This document shows, piece by piece, positions 1-10,580 of a stretch of DNA of 64,000 nt. The DNA is taken from assembly GCA_963576735.1 (NCBI GenBank), contig OY755196.1, positions 5,809,912 to 5,873,911 on the forward strand, in the 5' to 3' direction. Positions within the stretch are counted from its first letter, which is position 1. The number at the start of each line of letters is the position of its first letter. The position numbers were made by a program, and so were the translations under genes. The DNA comes from Bedellia somnulentella. Its lineage: Eukaryota > Arthropoda > Insecta > Lepidoptera > Bedelliidae. The notes below the pieces were generated by a model. That model worked only from the letters and a program-made list of their open reading frames with translations. It ran no database searches and had not been told where the DNA came from.

Positions 1-3000
1 TTTTGGTTTCATTAACTATTCTTGTTTTTCTTATTGCTGAATCTAAACTGGCTCTTTCGAAACTTAATCTTTTAATATGTATATTATTGCTAGGTTTTAA
101 TTGGCTAGGAATTGGTTCATTATCAGTAATTGTCGTTTCTTTCAATTCATTTTTATTTACAGGCATCTCTTGAGTTTTTGCTTCTGTATTTGATAGAGAT
201 TTCTTTAAGAATCTATTGTTTACAGTATTCGGCAAAGGTTCTGATTTTAAATAATTTTGTTTTAATGATATGTTTTTCTTAATTGTATTCGAATTTGTGT
301 TTTCCGAACTTGTGTTCTGTATGTCTAAAGATTTTGTTGTAACTTTATTATTACTGAAAGCATTTCTTGTCTGGACACTTGATGGAGTCGGTATGCTTGT
401 TAGTTTAGGTTTCGCAGGTACAGGTGGTGCTACTTTGGGTTTAGTGATTTCATTTGTATTAACTTTTTGTAAATTAGGTGATGCTATTTTTGCCGTATTT
501 TGAACTTTGCTTGTTACTATTAGTCGCGTTTGAAAACTGCTTTTTATTTCACGAACACCTGACGAAATTTTGACTTCCTGCACTTCTACTGAGTTCCGTT
601 TTATACTCTCAGTTTGTGTAACGGTTTTAACAGTTTTATTATCATCGCCTTCATCTTGGTCAGAACAAATAGCAGAATCACTAAATACACCATCATCTGT
701 AACATGTTCAATCTTCTCAAAAGTTTTTTCGTAATAACTTTCGTCAGAATTATGTGATATTATATTATCTTTAGTTGTTTTAGCTCCGTTAGAGTTATAG
801 TTATTTGCAGGCTTTGTTTGATTTTCTTGATAAGTTCCTTCACTTGAAGAAGTAACAAATGAAGAATTCGAGAACAAACTATCAGGTCTCACAGCATTTT
901 TATTAATTAAAATATTAATATTCTGCGTACCTGATTTTTGAACTAGTGTTGTAGGGTCGACATAATCTGATTGCGCTATTCTCGCCCCTAATTTCTTACT
1001 ACCCTGCATGTAAACTGGTAATTTGTTAACACTTTGTTGTGAGAAATTGATTGATTTCGATGGTGATAGCGGAGTATTGCCTGAACTTGGAATATTAGTT
1101 ATCATGCTAACGCTCTTCTCATAATTAGGTTTGAAGTCTTCTGGTTTCTTAGAAATATTATCGCAGCTATGTGACAGCGGTTCTAAGTTATTTTTTTCAC
1201 TTTGACTCATTGTAGTCGTATATGGTTCAAACACACTTCTACTGAGACCATCGTTTGTGTAAGAATCTGTTAAAGTTGATGTATTTAGGACATCAGTAGA
1301 AGTGATAACTACTTTTATATCACTTTTCAAACCAACTTTTTGTGTTTCTTCTAATTTCTTTTGCTTTTGTAACGCTTCTTGTCGTTTTGAATTTTCTTCG
1401 GGTTGCTCGTCACCAATTATGCTTCTGAATCTTTGCAATAGATTTTTGGAATAGCTTCTGGGATTAAGTGCAGATTTTTTCTCTGGAAGTGGACTTTTTG
1501 GATCAGACTTAGCACTGTCAGGACTGCTTGTATCATTATTAACCTCCAAATCATCAGTAGATTTACGACTTTTAAAACGATTCAGTACATTTTTGAGTGA
1601 CAGTATGTTACTTGTTGGTTTGTAGATTTTATGTTCTGGGTGGACTATATCGACCTCCTTTATTCTATCTTCAGATCTCGGAAACTCGCAGGATGAAGTA
1701 GATACATTTAGATTTGGTTGCGATACATTTAGCAGATTCTCATTTTTGTGTCCATCTAAAGCCACAACTTCAAAATTATTTTTATAGCATCTATCAATTT
1801 CTTCTTCTAGCTCTAACGTCGACTGACTTATATCTTGTGTTATTTCTCCGTCAAGTTTGTTAGAAATTTTACTAAATTTCAAGATATCCTTTTCGCTCCT
1901 GTAATTTTCAACGTCATCAAAACTGATTTCGCTTTGATCGGATGCTATGGTGAATGGCCTATCAGTACTAACTACTTTGCCATCACGATTCAAATATGTC
2001 TTATTCGTGTTGGGCTTAGATTTGAAAGTTGATAAGTTATTTTCTTCGTTTGGAACAACTACTTGAAAGCTACGAGGAAGGGATCCTGATTTGCGATCAC
2101 GCGAAACATTAAAATGTTCTTTCTGTCTACTTAACCATATCTCCGGTGTGACTGGACTCTGTTGATCAGCATTCATTGGTAAATATTCATTTTGTATTTC
2201 ATTAGACGTATCTTCCTTTTTCCGTCGACAAACTTCAATAATACTGTCATATAGTTCTTCGACATCATTTTTACTATTTATAATTGGTTCTTTCTTTTCT
2301 ATGGTTACATAATAATCAGATTGATTATTTCTGACAGGGGGGACTTTTTCTGGTGATTTGACTGGCACATCATAAATGCCTTCAATTTCATGAAGTTTGT
2401 TTAGCTTGTCAAATGATAGGTAAACATAGTCACTCTCTAAAGTTGGTTTTTTAACAGTTCCATTTGTATGGTTTTGAGTTTTAGCAGGAATAATAGGAAT
2501 GACCCGATCACTAGAAACCGATTCTATTTTATTTTCTATACGTAAAGTTTCATAAATATGATCATCATCGGAGGCATCGGCTAATTCTTGAGGTGGACTT
2601 AATGGTTTAATATCATTATCATTGTCTACTTTAGAATAGGTTTCCGAAGTCTGCCGAGAAAAAGTTGGTTTAGTTTTATTACCATTACTGACTATAGGTT
2701 GCTCGGGGTTAGAATATGATTTCAACAATCTTTGTTGTCTTCGTTGTGCACTACTTCGCTGCTGCTGTTTTTTCAATATCTTTTGGAATTCTCGATTTTG
2801 CATTAGCAATTGCGAAATTATTTGTTCTAATGGTTGTTCAACCTCACTTTCAGCTACGTCCTGATTTTCTATTTCTTCGTCTTCTACTTCTAAACCCTCG
2901 TTGATCACATTTTGTTTATTTAGATATTTTCCCTTTTCTAACTCATTCTTCTTGAACGAATCCGTCTTTTCAATAAGCTTCTTGTAGGTCTCTTCATCTA

Positions 3001-4212
3001 TATCATCGTCTTTAATAACTGTCCCTGAATTTGTACTTTTTTGTAAATGTTCGATTGATTTGTCTTTATCGATATTAAGACTATCGTTTGACTCGGATAT
3101 GTGCAAAATATTTTCAGTTGATACGTCGGTAGAAAAATCTGCATAAAATTTAGCTCTAGCATCGCCTCCTGTTCGTAACGACTTTGCCCGATTCTTTTTA
3201 AGTTTTGATATTTTCTTTGGTATATTTTTACTGTTGTATTGTTTTATTTCTATGGACTTAGACATTTCTCTTTTCCTATCGAATTCATTATCAGAATTAG
3301 CTGTACCGTTTTTCGACTTTTTATTTATTTTGTTAGACCCGCAATTACGACATTCAAACTCAATTTTTTCACAACCTTTTACTTCTGGCTTTTCAGATTC
3401 GCCTTCTAGCTGTTTCTTTGCTAAAGTTCCAGCAATATTTTGTTGAAGACCTGGTTCTGATTTACGTCTCCAAGTTCCTATTTTCGATAATTTCGTTCTA
3501 TGCGAATCTTCTTTAGATTTAGATCTCAATGTATCTGCTTTTGTCTTTTCTATGTCTTGGCATCTAGATCTTCTTGGATGTAGCGATTTGTTTACTTCAG
3601 TCACAACTATATTTTCTTTTATTTTTGAACATTTGAGACAGGTTTTTGTAAAGCTTCTAACATTTGTCATCGAGTTATTAGTATCGTTTAGTTCCTTCGT
3701 TGTCTCTTTATAAGCAGCCAGGTTATCTGACGAATGGTATTCTCTGGTTTTGTTAATGGGGAATTCTTTAACGAAACTTTCTTGCGACGATTTGAAATCA
3801 GAACATTTACAGTCTGATTTCTTCGCTATATTATCTGTGCTATCAGCATCAATGAAATGTAAGGATCTGTCACATTCAGCGCACTTGTCTGTAGTATCGT
3901 TTTTGCAATCACATTTATCTTTAGTGATTTCTTCGCAATCGGAACAAAGATCTATGTAACAATTTTCGCAGGTATAATCTATACCCTTTTCTAGTGATAC
4001 TTCAGCACAATCACACTCTTGAGTGGCAGGTCTTGGGACAGGAGCGGGGTATTTTCTGGTGTTTTTCTTGAATCGACCCCGAATTCCGTTTTCTAAAGGT
4101 TTTCTTCGTTCCCGTTCTAGTTTTCGTTTCTCAAGATATTCAGGGGCTGACAATTGCTTCCTCATTGATGCTTGAGTTTTCAGTTTGTTTGATTTTTCAG
4201 CTAGCATGTCAT
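1..4212 (-). CDS. Exon 10 seen: giant C-terminal tail of the PLEKHG-type RhoGEF (3'-truncated by window)
   Basis: A single open frame of 1,403 codons runs from the acceptor (ttttccag, 4213-4220) to base 1 without a stop. Two leading bases complete an Asp codon split with the upstream exon. The tail is polar and low in globular content. It starts with a basic stretch (EKRERERRKPLENG), then a proline segment (YPAPVPRPATQE). A cysteine-pair cluster follows (3335-4015), with CDC, CENC, CSDC, CDC, CAEC, CKC, CLKC and CRNC. A Gln/Arg-rich coiled-coil-like piece (ILKKQQQRSSAQRRQQRLL) lies near 2730-2790. Tyrosine motifs include IYDVPVKSPEK (2364-2375), IYETL and YVYLSF. A PPVPAKPKL SH3-type motif lies near 405-430. 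Such long tails are normal in PLEKHG proteins; the Cys cluster is not something I recall from vertebrate members. Many short open frames on the plus strand here are antisense shadows. Confidence 0.9.
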
Positions 4213-4330
4213 CTGGAAAATAGAATGGTATTTCAATAAAATCATTGGGGAATCAATTTTTATATGCAAGCTATAGAAGAGACACTATCGAAAGTTTATG
4301 TAATTAATAATTGATAATAAAATAGTCGGT

Positions 4331-4655
4331 CGACCGAATACGCAACACCACCTTGCGCTCAAAAACAAAGATTGCCGACGTCGGGGTTACCACAGCCAAA
4401 TTAAAGTGGAATTGGGCTGGCCACCTACGCCGCATGGGCCCAGATAGGTGGGCCAAAGTCGTTACTGATTGGGTCCCCAATGATGGCCGGCGAAAACGTG
4501 GCAGACCAAGGCGCAGATGGCGGGACGATCTCGACAAATTTATGCCCGAATGGTCGGAGGCGGCCAAGAACAGGGATGAGTGGCGCGAAAAGGGGGAGGC
4601 TTTTGCCCAGCAGTGGGACACGATGGAGGCTACATAAAAAAAAAAATAAAAAAAT
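4331..4655 (+). pseudogene. RTE-like LINE 3' end: C-terminal reverse-transcriptase fragment with poly(A)
   Basis: The frame ending at 4637 encodes the basic C-terminal tail typical of insect endonuclease/reverse-transcriptase proteins. It holds KLKWNWAGHLRRM, then a GRRKRGRPRRRWRDDL block, and a WREKGEAFAQQWD ending. The catalytic reverse-transcriptase core and endonuclease are absent, so this is a 5'-truncated insertion. An A-rich tail follows the stop. It is GC-richer than its surroundings and sits in the intron between RhoGEF exons 1-4212 and 4920-5001. An opposite-strand open frame over the same bases is a shadow. Its sequence differs from the RTE-like copy at 28866-29827, so it is a second LINE family. 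Confidence 0.8.
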
Positions 4656-4919
4656 AGTATATTTGGATTTTTTTGGCAGAGGCCTATTTCCTGCAGTCGA
4701 CGTCTATTTGCTGATGATGATGATTTATTTGAATGATAAACACAGACTTCTAAATCATGAAGAGAACCTTAATCTTACGGACAGAATAGCCTAAGGGTTG
4801 TCTTTAATACATTTAAGGCAATATACTCTATGACTGCCAATTATACTTCTTATTTCAAATTCTTCAATTATATTATTAAAAGAGTTTTTCTATATAGATC
4901 ATGTAAATACGAAACTTAC

Positions 4920-5001
4920 CATCAGTTTTGTTCTGTCCCAACTCCATTACCAGCTGTCTGGCGTGCGATGGTATCACGGCGTTGTAATTCTCTAATATTA
5001 C
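4920..5001 (-). CDS. RhoGEF exon: end of PH domain
   Basis: The exon encodes VILENYNAVIPSHARQLVME plus LGQNKTD. This is the C-terminal PH helix and the conserved LILENxxAxIPxxAKxxxLEM extension of the PLEKHG1-3 class. The acceptor is ctccag at 5002-5007 and the donor is GTAAGT at 4914-4919. Its 82 bases are 27 codons plus one base, which pairs with the two leading bases of the giant exon. Confidence 0.92.
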
Positions 5002-5466
5002 CTGGAGCATATACATTATAATATTTAATAGAGCATTTCATTGTGTGGTTTTTTAAATTTTAGTAAAAAAATCATTTTAATTTAACTATCAATTATTGTT
5101 TGAATTATTCAATAAGGATCGAAGAAATCTTGCCTAGTATACGGATAAAATAACGGAAGAGGTAAAAAGCGATGTATAAACGATATAGGTCAATGCCCGG
5201 TAGCTCTGCCAACTGAGCTATGGTGCCAAGTAACCACTGTTGCGAAGTTGTGGTGGTAGTGTGCAACCAAGTTGGTGTCAGCGCGCGGGATGTCGCGGGT
5301 TCAAGTCCTGCTGGTGTCAAGTTTTTCTTTCCTTAGTGGATTTGTAAAATCGCCACATGATATTTTATGCACATAAGTCTAATCTCCTTATACTATTATT
5401 AAAGTGTACTATTGCTATAGAGCAAAGAAAGATAATATTTTTAATAAGTAGAATAATAATAATTAC
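5002..5466. repeat. Short intron with two tRNA-like SINE heads in opposite orientation
   Basis: A minus-strand tRNA-like piece lies at about 5195-5235 (ctgccaactgagctat), and a plus-strand piece at 5270-5330 (gtcgcgggttcaagtcctgc followed by the tail ttttctttcct). Both resemble family C. The face-to-face arrangement suggests a rearranged or nested pair. No coding sequence is seen in the rest of this intron. Confidence 0.5.
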
Positions 5467-5610
5467 CCGTTTCAACAGCAAAGTCCATTCCCGTTTGTGC
5501 CGTTGGGACCTCGCTTGCAACGTGAGTTGAGCTCGCGGCGCGTCCCACGGGATCACGTGGAATGATAGCGCCGCGCCAGATATGCTCTCTACCAGCATTA
5601 GGTTGTTGCA
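5467..5610 (-). CDS. RhoGEF exon: PH domain core strands
   Basis: Forty-eight codons begin CNNLMLVESI and end HKREWTLLLKR. They form the middle beta strands and the start of the C-terminal helix of the PH domain, with the conserved Trp of EWTLLLKR. Borders are ccatag at 5611-5616 and GTAATT at 5461-5466, phase 0 on both sides. The intervening GC-rich bases contrast with the AT-rich introns. A decayed copy lies at 5984-6115. Confidence 0.93.
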
Positions 5611-5983
5611 CTATGGATTATAGAAATATTTGTTTAATTTTAATGTTTTGAGTAATGGTAAAATGTCACCCTTTATTATTTTATAAGTATACTAGCTGAA
5701 CCGACAGGCTTCGAACTTTAAATTTGCTTATGCCAAACTTTAGGCGTTTTTTCCGGCACTCAGTGTTCAATATGGCATGAATATTTTATTAGTCAAACTT
5801 TTCCGGGATAAAAAGTACTCTATGTCATAATTGGGGTCATTATCTAGCATTCTGCTAAATTTCATTCATATACATTCTGTAATTGAGAAGCCTTTTCACC
5901 TCAAACACACAAACCATTCAAATACTAAAAATTGGCACCCCTGAGTAGAGTAATTTATAAAAATGTCGGCAATGATAAAATGA

Positions 5984-6115
5984 ACTCGTTAGCAAGGTGA
6001 GTAGTGCGCGCACGGGATGACGTGGAACGACAGCGCCGCGCCAGATATGCTCTCTACCAGCATTAGGTTGTGCACTAACAATTATAGAGATTTATGTTTA
6101 ATTTTAATATATTTT
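5984..6115 (-). pseudogene. Decayed tandem copy of the PH-domain exon 5467-5610
   Basis: The bases reproduce the 5' part of the neighbouring exon almost exactly: NLMLVESISGAALSFHVIP is still encoded. About 40 bp of the preceding intron, including the tttaattttaa stretch, is copied too. In the intact coding block the differences are synonymous (CTA/CTG, TCA/TCG, GTG/GTC). One base is missing near the acceptor and a further ~10 bases are missing inside, so spliced use in the gene's frame would hit a stop at once. It is therefore a pseudo-exon, possibly the relic of a mutually exclusive exon pair. 6116-6427 holds nothing I recognise. Confidence 0.85.
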
Positions 6116-6427
6116 GTGTTCATTTGTTGATTAAGAGTCAATCCTCCTGTTTACTAAATTAAAATGTGTAAAAACCTGTCCCAAAGTAGAAGTCCTAGGG
6201 TAATTAAAAGGAAATCTTTAATTGGGTGTATATTTAATATCTAGTGATAGTTTAACTAGTAATTCTAGCCATAAAATCCACAACATACACACAAAATATT
6301 TATAATCGCGAACCAACGACTATTCCATACGACAGTGAGTACTGAATCAATCAAAATGTATGAAACAGCTATTGTATTTTAACGATTTTAGTGTTGGTCT
6401 TATAGTGACAGATATTGGCTTCTTTGA

Positions 6428-6606
6428 CACATACTCACGGCTACAAATCCCAAAAAGGTGTAGCCAGAGCCTCAGAGCTAGAAACTCTGCAGCCACATTA
6501 GGAAAGCAAATAGGGGACAAGATGGTAGAAATAGAGTTATTACTTCAACCGCATCTTCCAAAAACCACTTAAAAATGGGTAGAGTAAATTATGATAAAGC
6601 CGGCAG
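6428..6606 (-). repeat. Family A SINE-like copy, diverged and truncated
   Basis: It carries the family marks actcacggctacaaatccc, gtagccagagc and caaccgcatc in the minus orientation. The distal gccgacactacac end is missing. Confidence 0.7.
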
Positions 6607-6761
6607 TGATTAAATATACACATTTTTAAGCTAGTTTTGATCATATAGTAGACGTATTTAACTGATATATTATAGTATTTCTATCATTTTCGCCTTATAT
6701 GAGAAGATGAAAATCTATGAGAGTTAAATACTTAGCCCAATAATAAATGTTCAATATATAC

Positions 6762-6867
6762 CATGATATGTTGTTTGTAGGCTAGTATCCCGTCTTCCCT
6801 GTTCTTGGTGACCAGCAACATCTTGTCGAACAAGAATATGTGTCGCATTGCTTTTGCGCCGAACACT
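6762..6867 (-). CDS. RhoGEF exon: PH domain strands 2-4
   Basis: It encodes VFGAKAMRHIFLFDKMLLVT followed by KNREDGILAYKQHIM. FLFDKxLLVTKK is the classic PH strand seen in PLEKHG and other Dbl-family proteins. The acceptor is attgcag at 6868-6874 and the donor GTATAT at 6756-6761. One leading base completes an Arg codon with the upstream exon. Confidence 0.93.
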
Positions 6868-6899
6868 CTGCAATCAAACATCAATCTTTAATGGGGAGG

Positions 6900-7000
6900 G
6901 TAGGCAGAAATAAAGGATAAATAAAGGAAAGAAAAATTTCGACACTGGCGATATTAATCCATGAGGTTTTCATGAACAAAAACATACAAATAAGGCAGAA
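6900..7000 (-). repeat. Family C SINE fragment
   Basis: It has the junction block aaggaaagaaaaatttcgac followed by actggcg, and further on aggttttcatgaac, both seen at the edge of other family C copies. The tRNA-like part is lost. Confidence 0.55.
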
Positions 7001-7114
7001 ATACTTGTACTGTATTATTAGCATCAGTTTAATTACAATGATTTTTCACTAAACGCTAGAATAAATTATATTCAAGAAAGGCAAAAAATATTATTTATTA
7101 TTATTATTTTTTTA

Positions 7115-7275
7115 TTGGATTTTTGGGCGATGCGGTTGGAGACCCATCACCAAAAACCTTTACTTTACCGCCTTTTCCCCACTCAACTTCCGAAAGTGGC
7201 TGAAGAATTTATAATTCCTTGGCTCTGGCCACCTCTTCTAGGAATTTATAGCCGTGAGTATATGTAAGTATGTAT
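7115..7275 (+). repeat. Family A SINE-like copy, 5'-truncated
   Basis: It starts at ggatttttgggcgatgcggt and runs through to gccgtgagtatatgtaagta, ending in the family's short TATG-type tail. Confidence 0.8.
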
Positions 7276-7309
7276 GCAAAAAATAAAAATACAAATCATT
7301 GTCATAGTA

Positions 7310-7880
7310 ATAAAAAGGCAAGCGTCTGAAGTGTGAAGAATCAAAGAGAATGTATGAGAGTATTGATGAATGTAGACGAAGCTCGCGAAGTTTGCTAGGA
7401 TCGTACAAAGTGGCGATCGTTAGTCTCTGTCTACTCCAACGGGAACTAATAGCGTGAGTATATTTATGTATGTATGAATTAATAAAAAAAATACTCGTAA
7501 TGCCATTAATTTTAACATTTAAATAGTAACTCAATCATTTTCATGCACCTTTTCTGTACTTGAACCACCTCGCACAATTTGTAGCCTTCTAGACTTAAAA
7601 ATACGTTTGTATTTGAAGGTAAGATCAAAATCTTTTCTTAGTAACTAAGTTACTTACTTACTTATACTCACGTAATTTATTCCCATTGGGGTCGGCAGAG
7701 ACTATCGATCGCCACTTTTGCACGATTACATTACACATACTAGGAAATAATATCTCAGGAGGATATTCAAACTCAAACTTTTATTGCATTCCATAAGTGT
7801 ACAAATATTTTGTGTAATCATGGTACAATAATAAATATGGGCCCTGTTGGGCACATGCAGTTTTACAAGAGGGCTGTAGA
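7310..7880. mobile_element. RTE-like LINE 3' scraps and another LINE 3' end
   Basis: At 7312-7476 (plus) the RTE-like 3' end can be read (gcgatcgttagtctctgtct, then gtgagtatatttatgtatgt). At 7660-7730 a minus-strand scrap of the same end appears (attcccattggggtcggcag). At 7760-7880 lies a different LINE-like 3' end in minus orientation (acttttattgcattccat, then gggccctgttgggcac). None has coding capacity. 7881-7954 is plain intron. Confidence 0.65.
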
Positions 7881-7954
7881 TACTAAAACACAAAAATTAA
7901 AATTGTATTATCAGGTATTAAACATTACATAGCACGAATTCAAACGATACTCAC

Positions 7955-8034
7955 CTAAATGTCCCTTCGGCGCAAAGTTCCCCGTAAGTGGTCAAGTCCG
8001 GACCATTCCATCCGTAGAGGAGCGATTGGATTTC
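7955..8034 (-). CDS. RhoGEF exon: DH-PH junction and first PH strand
   Basis: It encodes [20 protein letters not shown] plus CAEGTF and two bases of an Arg codon. The pattern EIQSLLxxWxGPDLTxYGELxxEGTFR is specific to the PLEKHG1-3 class. The acceptor is ttgcag at 8035-8040 and the donor GTGAGT at 7949-7954. Confidence 0.94.
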
Positions 8035-8067
8035 CTGCAAGCAGTAGATAATAATGATAACATAAAT

Positions 8068-8301
8068 ACATACATATGCTCACGGCTATAATTCCCTAGA
8101 AGGGGTAGCCAGAGCTAAGGAATAATAAATTCCTCAGCCACTTTTGGAAGGTGAGTGGGGCAATGATGGTAAAATAAAGGTTTTTGGTGATAGGTCTCCA
8201 ACCGCATCGCCCAGAAATCCAATAAAAAGCCCCAATACTCGCCTCTTACGACACTAGTGGATAGAAAGGGGTAGCGTCATTCTAAGCCGGCACTACACGA
8301 C
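8068..8301 (-). repeat. Family A SINE-like copy, near full length
   Basis: It runs from acatacatatgctcacggct to aagccggcactacacgac. It is about 234 bp with all internal family blocks, lying in the intron just upstream of the DH-PH junction exon. Confidence 0.85.
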
Positions 8302-8412
8302 AAATAATTGATAAATTTAAATTAAATACAGAACTAAACGATTTATAGAAGAAATCATTCTGTTTGTCTTGAAATCATTGAGTTAATTCATACATACAGA
8401 TAATGTCACATC

Positions 8413-8693
8413 ACATACACACAGTTTCGAGTCCTGGCCCCTACTTACCTACACCAATTTGTCTCTTTTAAAGTCATTAGTGTGGTTAATTTATCATGGT
8501 TGTTAATGCTGAGGGAAAACATCGTGAAGAAACCAATGTGGCTAAGTTGTACTAAGTCAGCAGTATTCCTTAAAAAAATCAGCAGTAGTCCTTCCCCTAT
8601 CATTTTAACACACTGTCCAAGTAAAACAAGAATGTGACAATAATACCTCTGTAAACCCTTCGCAAATATCGGCGTGAACGCTTGAGTTTAGGT
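8413..8693 (+). repeat. Family B SINE, degenerate
   Basis: Readable blocks include tacaccaatttgtctctttt, gtggttaatttatcatggtt and cggcgtgaacgcttgagttt. The tRNA-like head is largely lost. Confidence 0.7.
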
Positions 8694-8728
8694 TAAATAT
8701 GACTAACTAAATTATTTACTTTGGTCAG

Positions 8729-8950
8729 AGAGTAAGTATTGCAATACAGAGGGGTAATGCAGCCAGCCTCTTGGGAACCCTACCCCCTAGCGTCAGCGAT
8801 TTTGAAAACATTTTTTATATTGTTTAATTTAATTTCTGCTGTAAATATTTAATTAATTAGTCACGTTTAAGTTTAGTTTATATTTGTTAAGTGTGTATAT
8901 ATATATTATATTACTATTTGTTTAAATAAATTTCTTATTTAAAAAAAACA
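8729..8950 (+). pseudogene. Non-LTR retrotransposon tail: last ~29 codons plus 3' UTR and poly(A)
   Basis: The frame 8729-8818 encodes [20 protein letters not shown] followed by [11 protein letters not shown] and a stop. [13 protein letters not shown] is, from memory, a common C-terminus of insect non-LTR reverse-transcriptase proteins. An AT-rich untranslated stretch with AATAAA and an A-run follows. It is 5'-truncated and lies in a RhoGEF intron. Confidence 0.65.
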
Positions 8951-9015
8951 ATAAAGGTTGGAATAATCAATGGGAGCTTTTGAATTAGCTTTAAGTGGTC
9001 TCGTATAGTACCCAC

Positions 9016-9132
9016 CTGTACTCTAACGGCATGCTCGTGCTTCCTCTTCATATCGTCTATATGCTGCGCGATCCCGGTCATCTGTAGCAGCGCGTACTCT
9101 GTGTCCTGGGAGGCGCACTGCTTTACTAGGTT
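9016..9132 (-). CDS. RhoGEF exon: last DH helix
   Basis: Thirty-nine codons start NLVKQCASQDTEYALLQMTG and end HIDDMKRKHEHAVRVQ. This is the long C-terminal DH helix that leads to the PH domain and is nearly invariant in PLEKHG1-3 proteins. The acceptor is attccag at 9133-9139 and the donor GTGGGT at 9010-9015, phase 0 on both sides. Confidence 0.95.
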
Positions 9133-9239
9133 CTGGAATTGTGGAGAGAATATTTTTTATTTTGAGATTAATATTTACATCGGTTACTCCACTTAACCGT
9201 TGGTTTAGAATTTCGTATGCAACGCCCTACTGCCCACAC

Positions 9240-9475
9240 AATTGCCGACGACGTCCGTGGCCGAGTGGATAGTTGACTAGCTTCTCGGCCGGAGGTTGCG
9301 GGTTAGATCCCCGCTGAGAACAATATTTATGTAAGCGTAAATAATTGTTTCTTACTCTTGCATGTTATTTGTATGTGCAGTATGTAATATTAAATATATC
9401 GTTGAGTTCGTATCCCATAATACAAGTCTTACTTTGAGTTTGGGGCTAACTTAATCTGTGTGTAACAAGTCCATA
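9240..9475 (+). repeat. Family D tRNA-headed SINE
   Basis: A tRNA-like head (gtggccgagtggatagttga, then ggttgcgggttagatccccg) is followed by a body ending ggggctaacttaatctgtgt. Box A and box B positions are recognisable. Related copies lie at 44790-44975 and 53205-53415. Confidence 0.75.
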
Positions 9476-9501
9476 TATATCGAAAAAAACTATTTATGCT
9501 C

Positions 9502-9728
9502 CATACAAACGTATACTCACAGCTATAAATCCAGAAAAGGATTGGCCTAAGTTTCGGAATCGGAAATTCCTGAGCTACTTGTATAAGTTTAGTGAGGAAT
9601 GCATTGTAAAATAAAGGTTGTTGCAGATGGGCCTCCAACCATCCGTCAACAGGATAATGACCCTTAGTCGCCTCGTACGATAACCGCGAGAAAAATGGGT
9701 TAATGCTATTCTAGTCACTACGCAGCAA
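9502..9728 (-). repeat. Family A SINE-like copy, diverged
   Basis: It is bounded by gtatactcacagctataaat and ctagtcactacgcagc. The stretch is complete but has many substitutions. Confidence 0.75.
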
Positions 9729-9763
9729 ATTTATGCCGCAATTATATATTTTTACTCCCTCAC

Positions 9764-10031
9764 CTGTAGCAGCAAATGATACTTCAAGATCCTCTGCACC
9801 GGCTTCAGCAGATAAGAGGCAAGGGGCAGAGGATGTCCCAACGCCCCTTGCCTCTCCCGAAACTCTCGGGCACTCTCGCTATTGGACGCTAGTGCTGCCA
9901 GCCTCTCCATAGTTCGGGGATACCCGGTGCAGTAAGACGTGTAGACTGAGAAACCGCTGGTGTTTTTTACGAAGCACCTGGCAATACATGTCGCGTCGAG
10001 TTGGCAGGAGTTCAGCTCGTCGCAGAGAGAT
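9764..10031 (-). CDS. RhoGEF exon: central DH domain
   Basis: Eighty-nine codons begin SLCDELNSCQ and contain CFVKNTSGFSVYTSYCTGYP. They end with REFRERQGALGHPLPLASYL, then LKPVQRILKYHLLLQ. The latter two blocks are conserved regions 2 and 3 of the DH domain, including the helix (LKPVQRILKY) that contacts the GTPase switch regions in known structures. Catalytic-face residues look intact. The acceptor is tttcag at 10032-10037 and the donor GTGAGG at 9758-9763. The exon is noticeably GC-rich. Confidence 0.96.
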
Positions 10032-10227
10032 CTGAAATAGAAGAAGATTTTATTGTTTCATAGAAAGAAAGAAAAATATTTTATCCCGTTACATTACATT
10101 ATACGCGTACAAAAAAGACACATAGCACAAAAAATATATACAAACTCAAAAAAGAAACAAACAATATCACATTAATAACAAGATATAAAAGAAAGCAATA
10201 GCCGTTAAACCTGCGTAGTAGCAACTT

Positions 10228-10580
10228 CCTTATACTCACGGCTGTAAATTCAAAAAGGGGTAGCCGGAGCAACTGCAGAAATAGTACTTACTCAGCCATT
10301 CTTGGAATTTAAGTTGGGAAAAGATGGTAAAATGAAGAAGGTTGTTGATAGTATCCAGCTACATCGCCACAGAATCACTTATAAAGCCTCAAAACCCTCA
10401 CGCCCGATTTCTGAATTGAGTATTCCAGCTGAGAACAACTTAAGTATCGTTCTGTCGCATTGAAATCTTAACAACTGAATGAGACGAAACGATACTTAAG
10501 TCGTATCGAATACTCAATTCAGAAATCGGGCGTCAGTCACCTGTTATGACATTCGCAGGAAGAAATGGGTTATTGCTATT
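10228..10580 (-). repeat. Family A SINE-like copy interrupted by a MITE
   Basis: Family A sequence runs from tactcacggctgtaaattca to about 10400 and resumes at 10533 with tcagtcacctgttatgac. Between them lies the hairpin element at 10401-10532. Confidence 0.7.
10401..10532. mobile_element. Fold-back MITE (family G), 132 bp, with TCA on both sides
   Basis: Terminal inverted repeats read cgcccgatttctgaattgag at the left and the reverse complement at the right, and pairing continues inward (ttaagtatcgtt). It is flanked by TCA at 10398-10400 and 10533-10535, a 3-bp target duplication. A second copy at 47810-47914 has TTA flanks. A 3-bp duplication fits PIF/Harbinger-type insertion. No coding capacity. 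Confidence 0.8.

Noticed and set aside
270..3959. Several plus-strand open frames of 60-80 codons (for example 270-503, 3234-3446, 3750-3959)
   Set aside because: They are antisense shadows of the giant minus-strand RhoGEF exon, low-complexity in translation, and have no domain.
9250..9325. Another tRNA-like fold
   Set aside because: Belongs to dispersed family D; the stems are imperfect and a SINE body follows.
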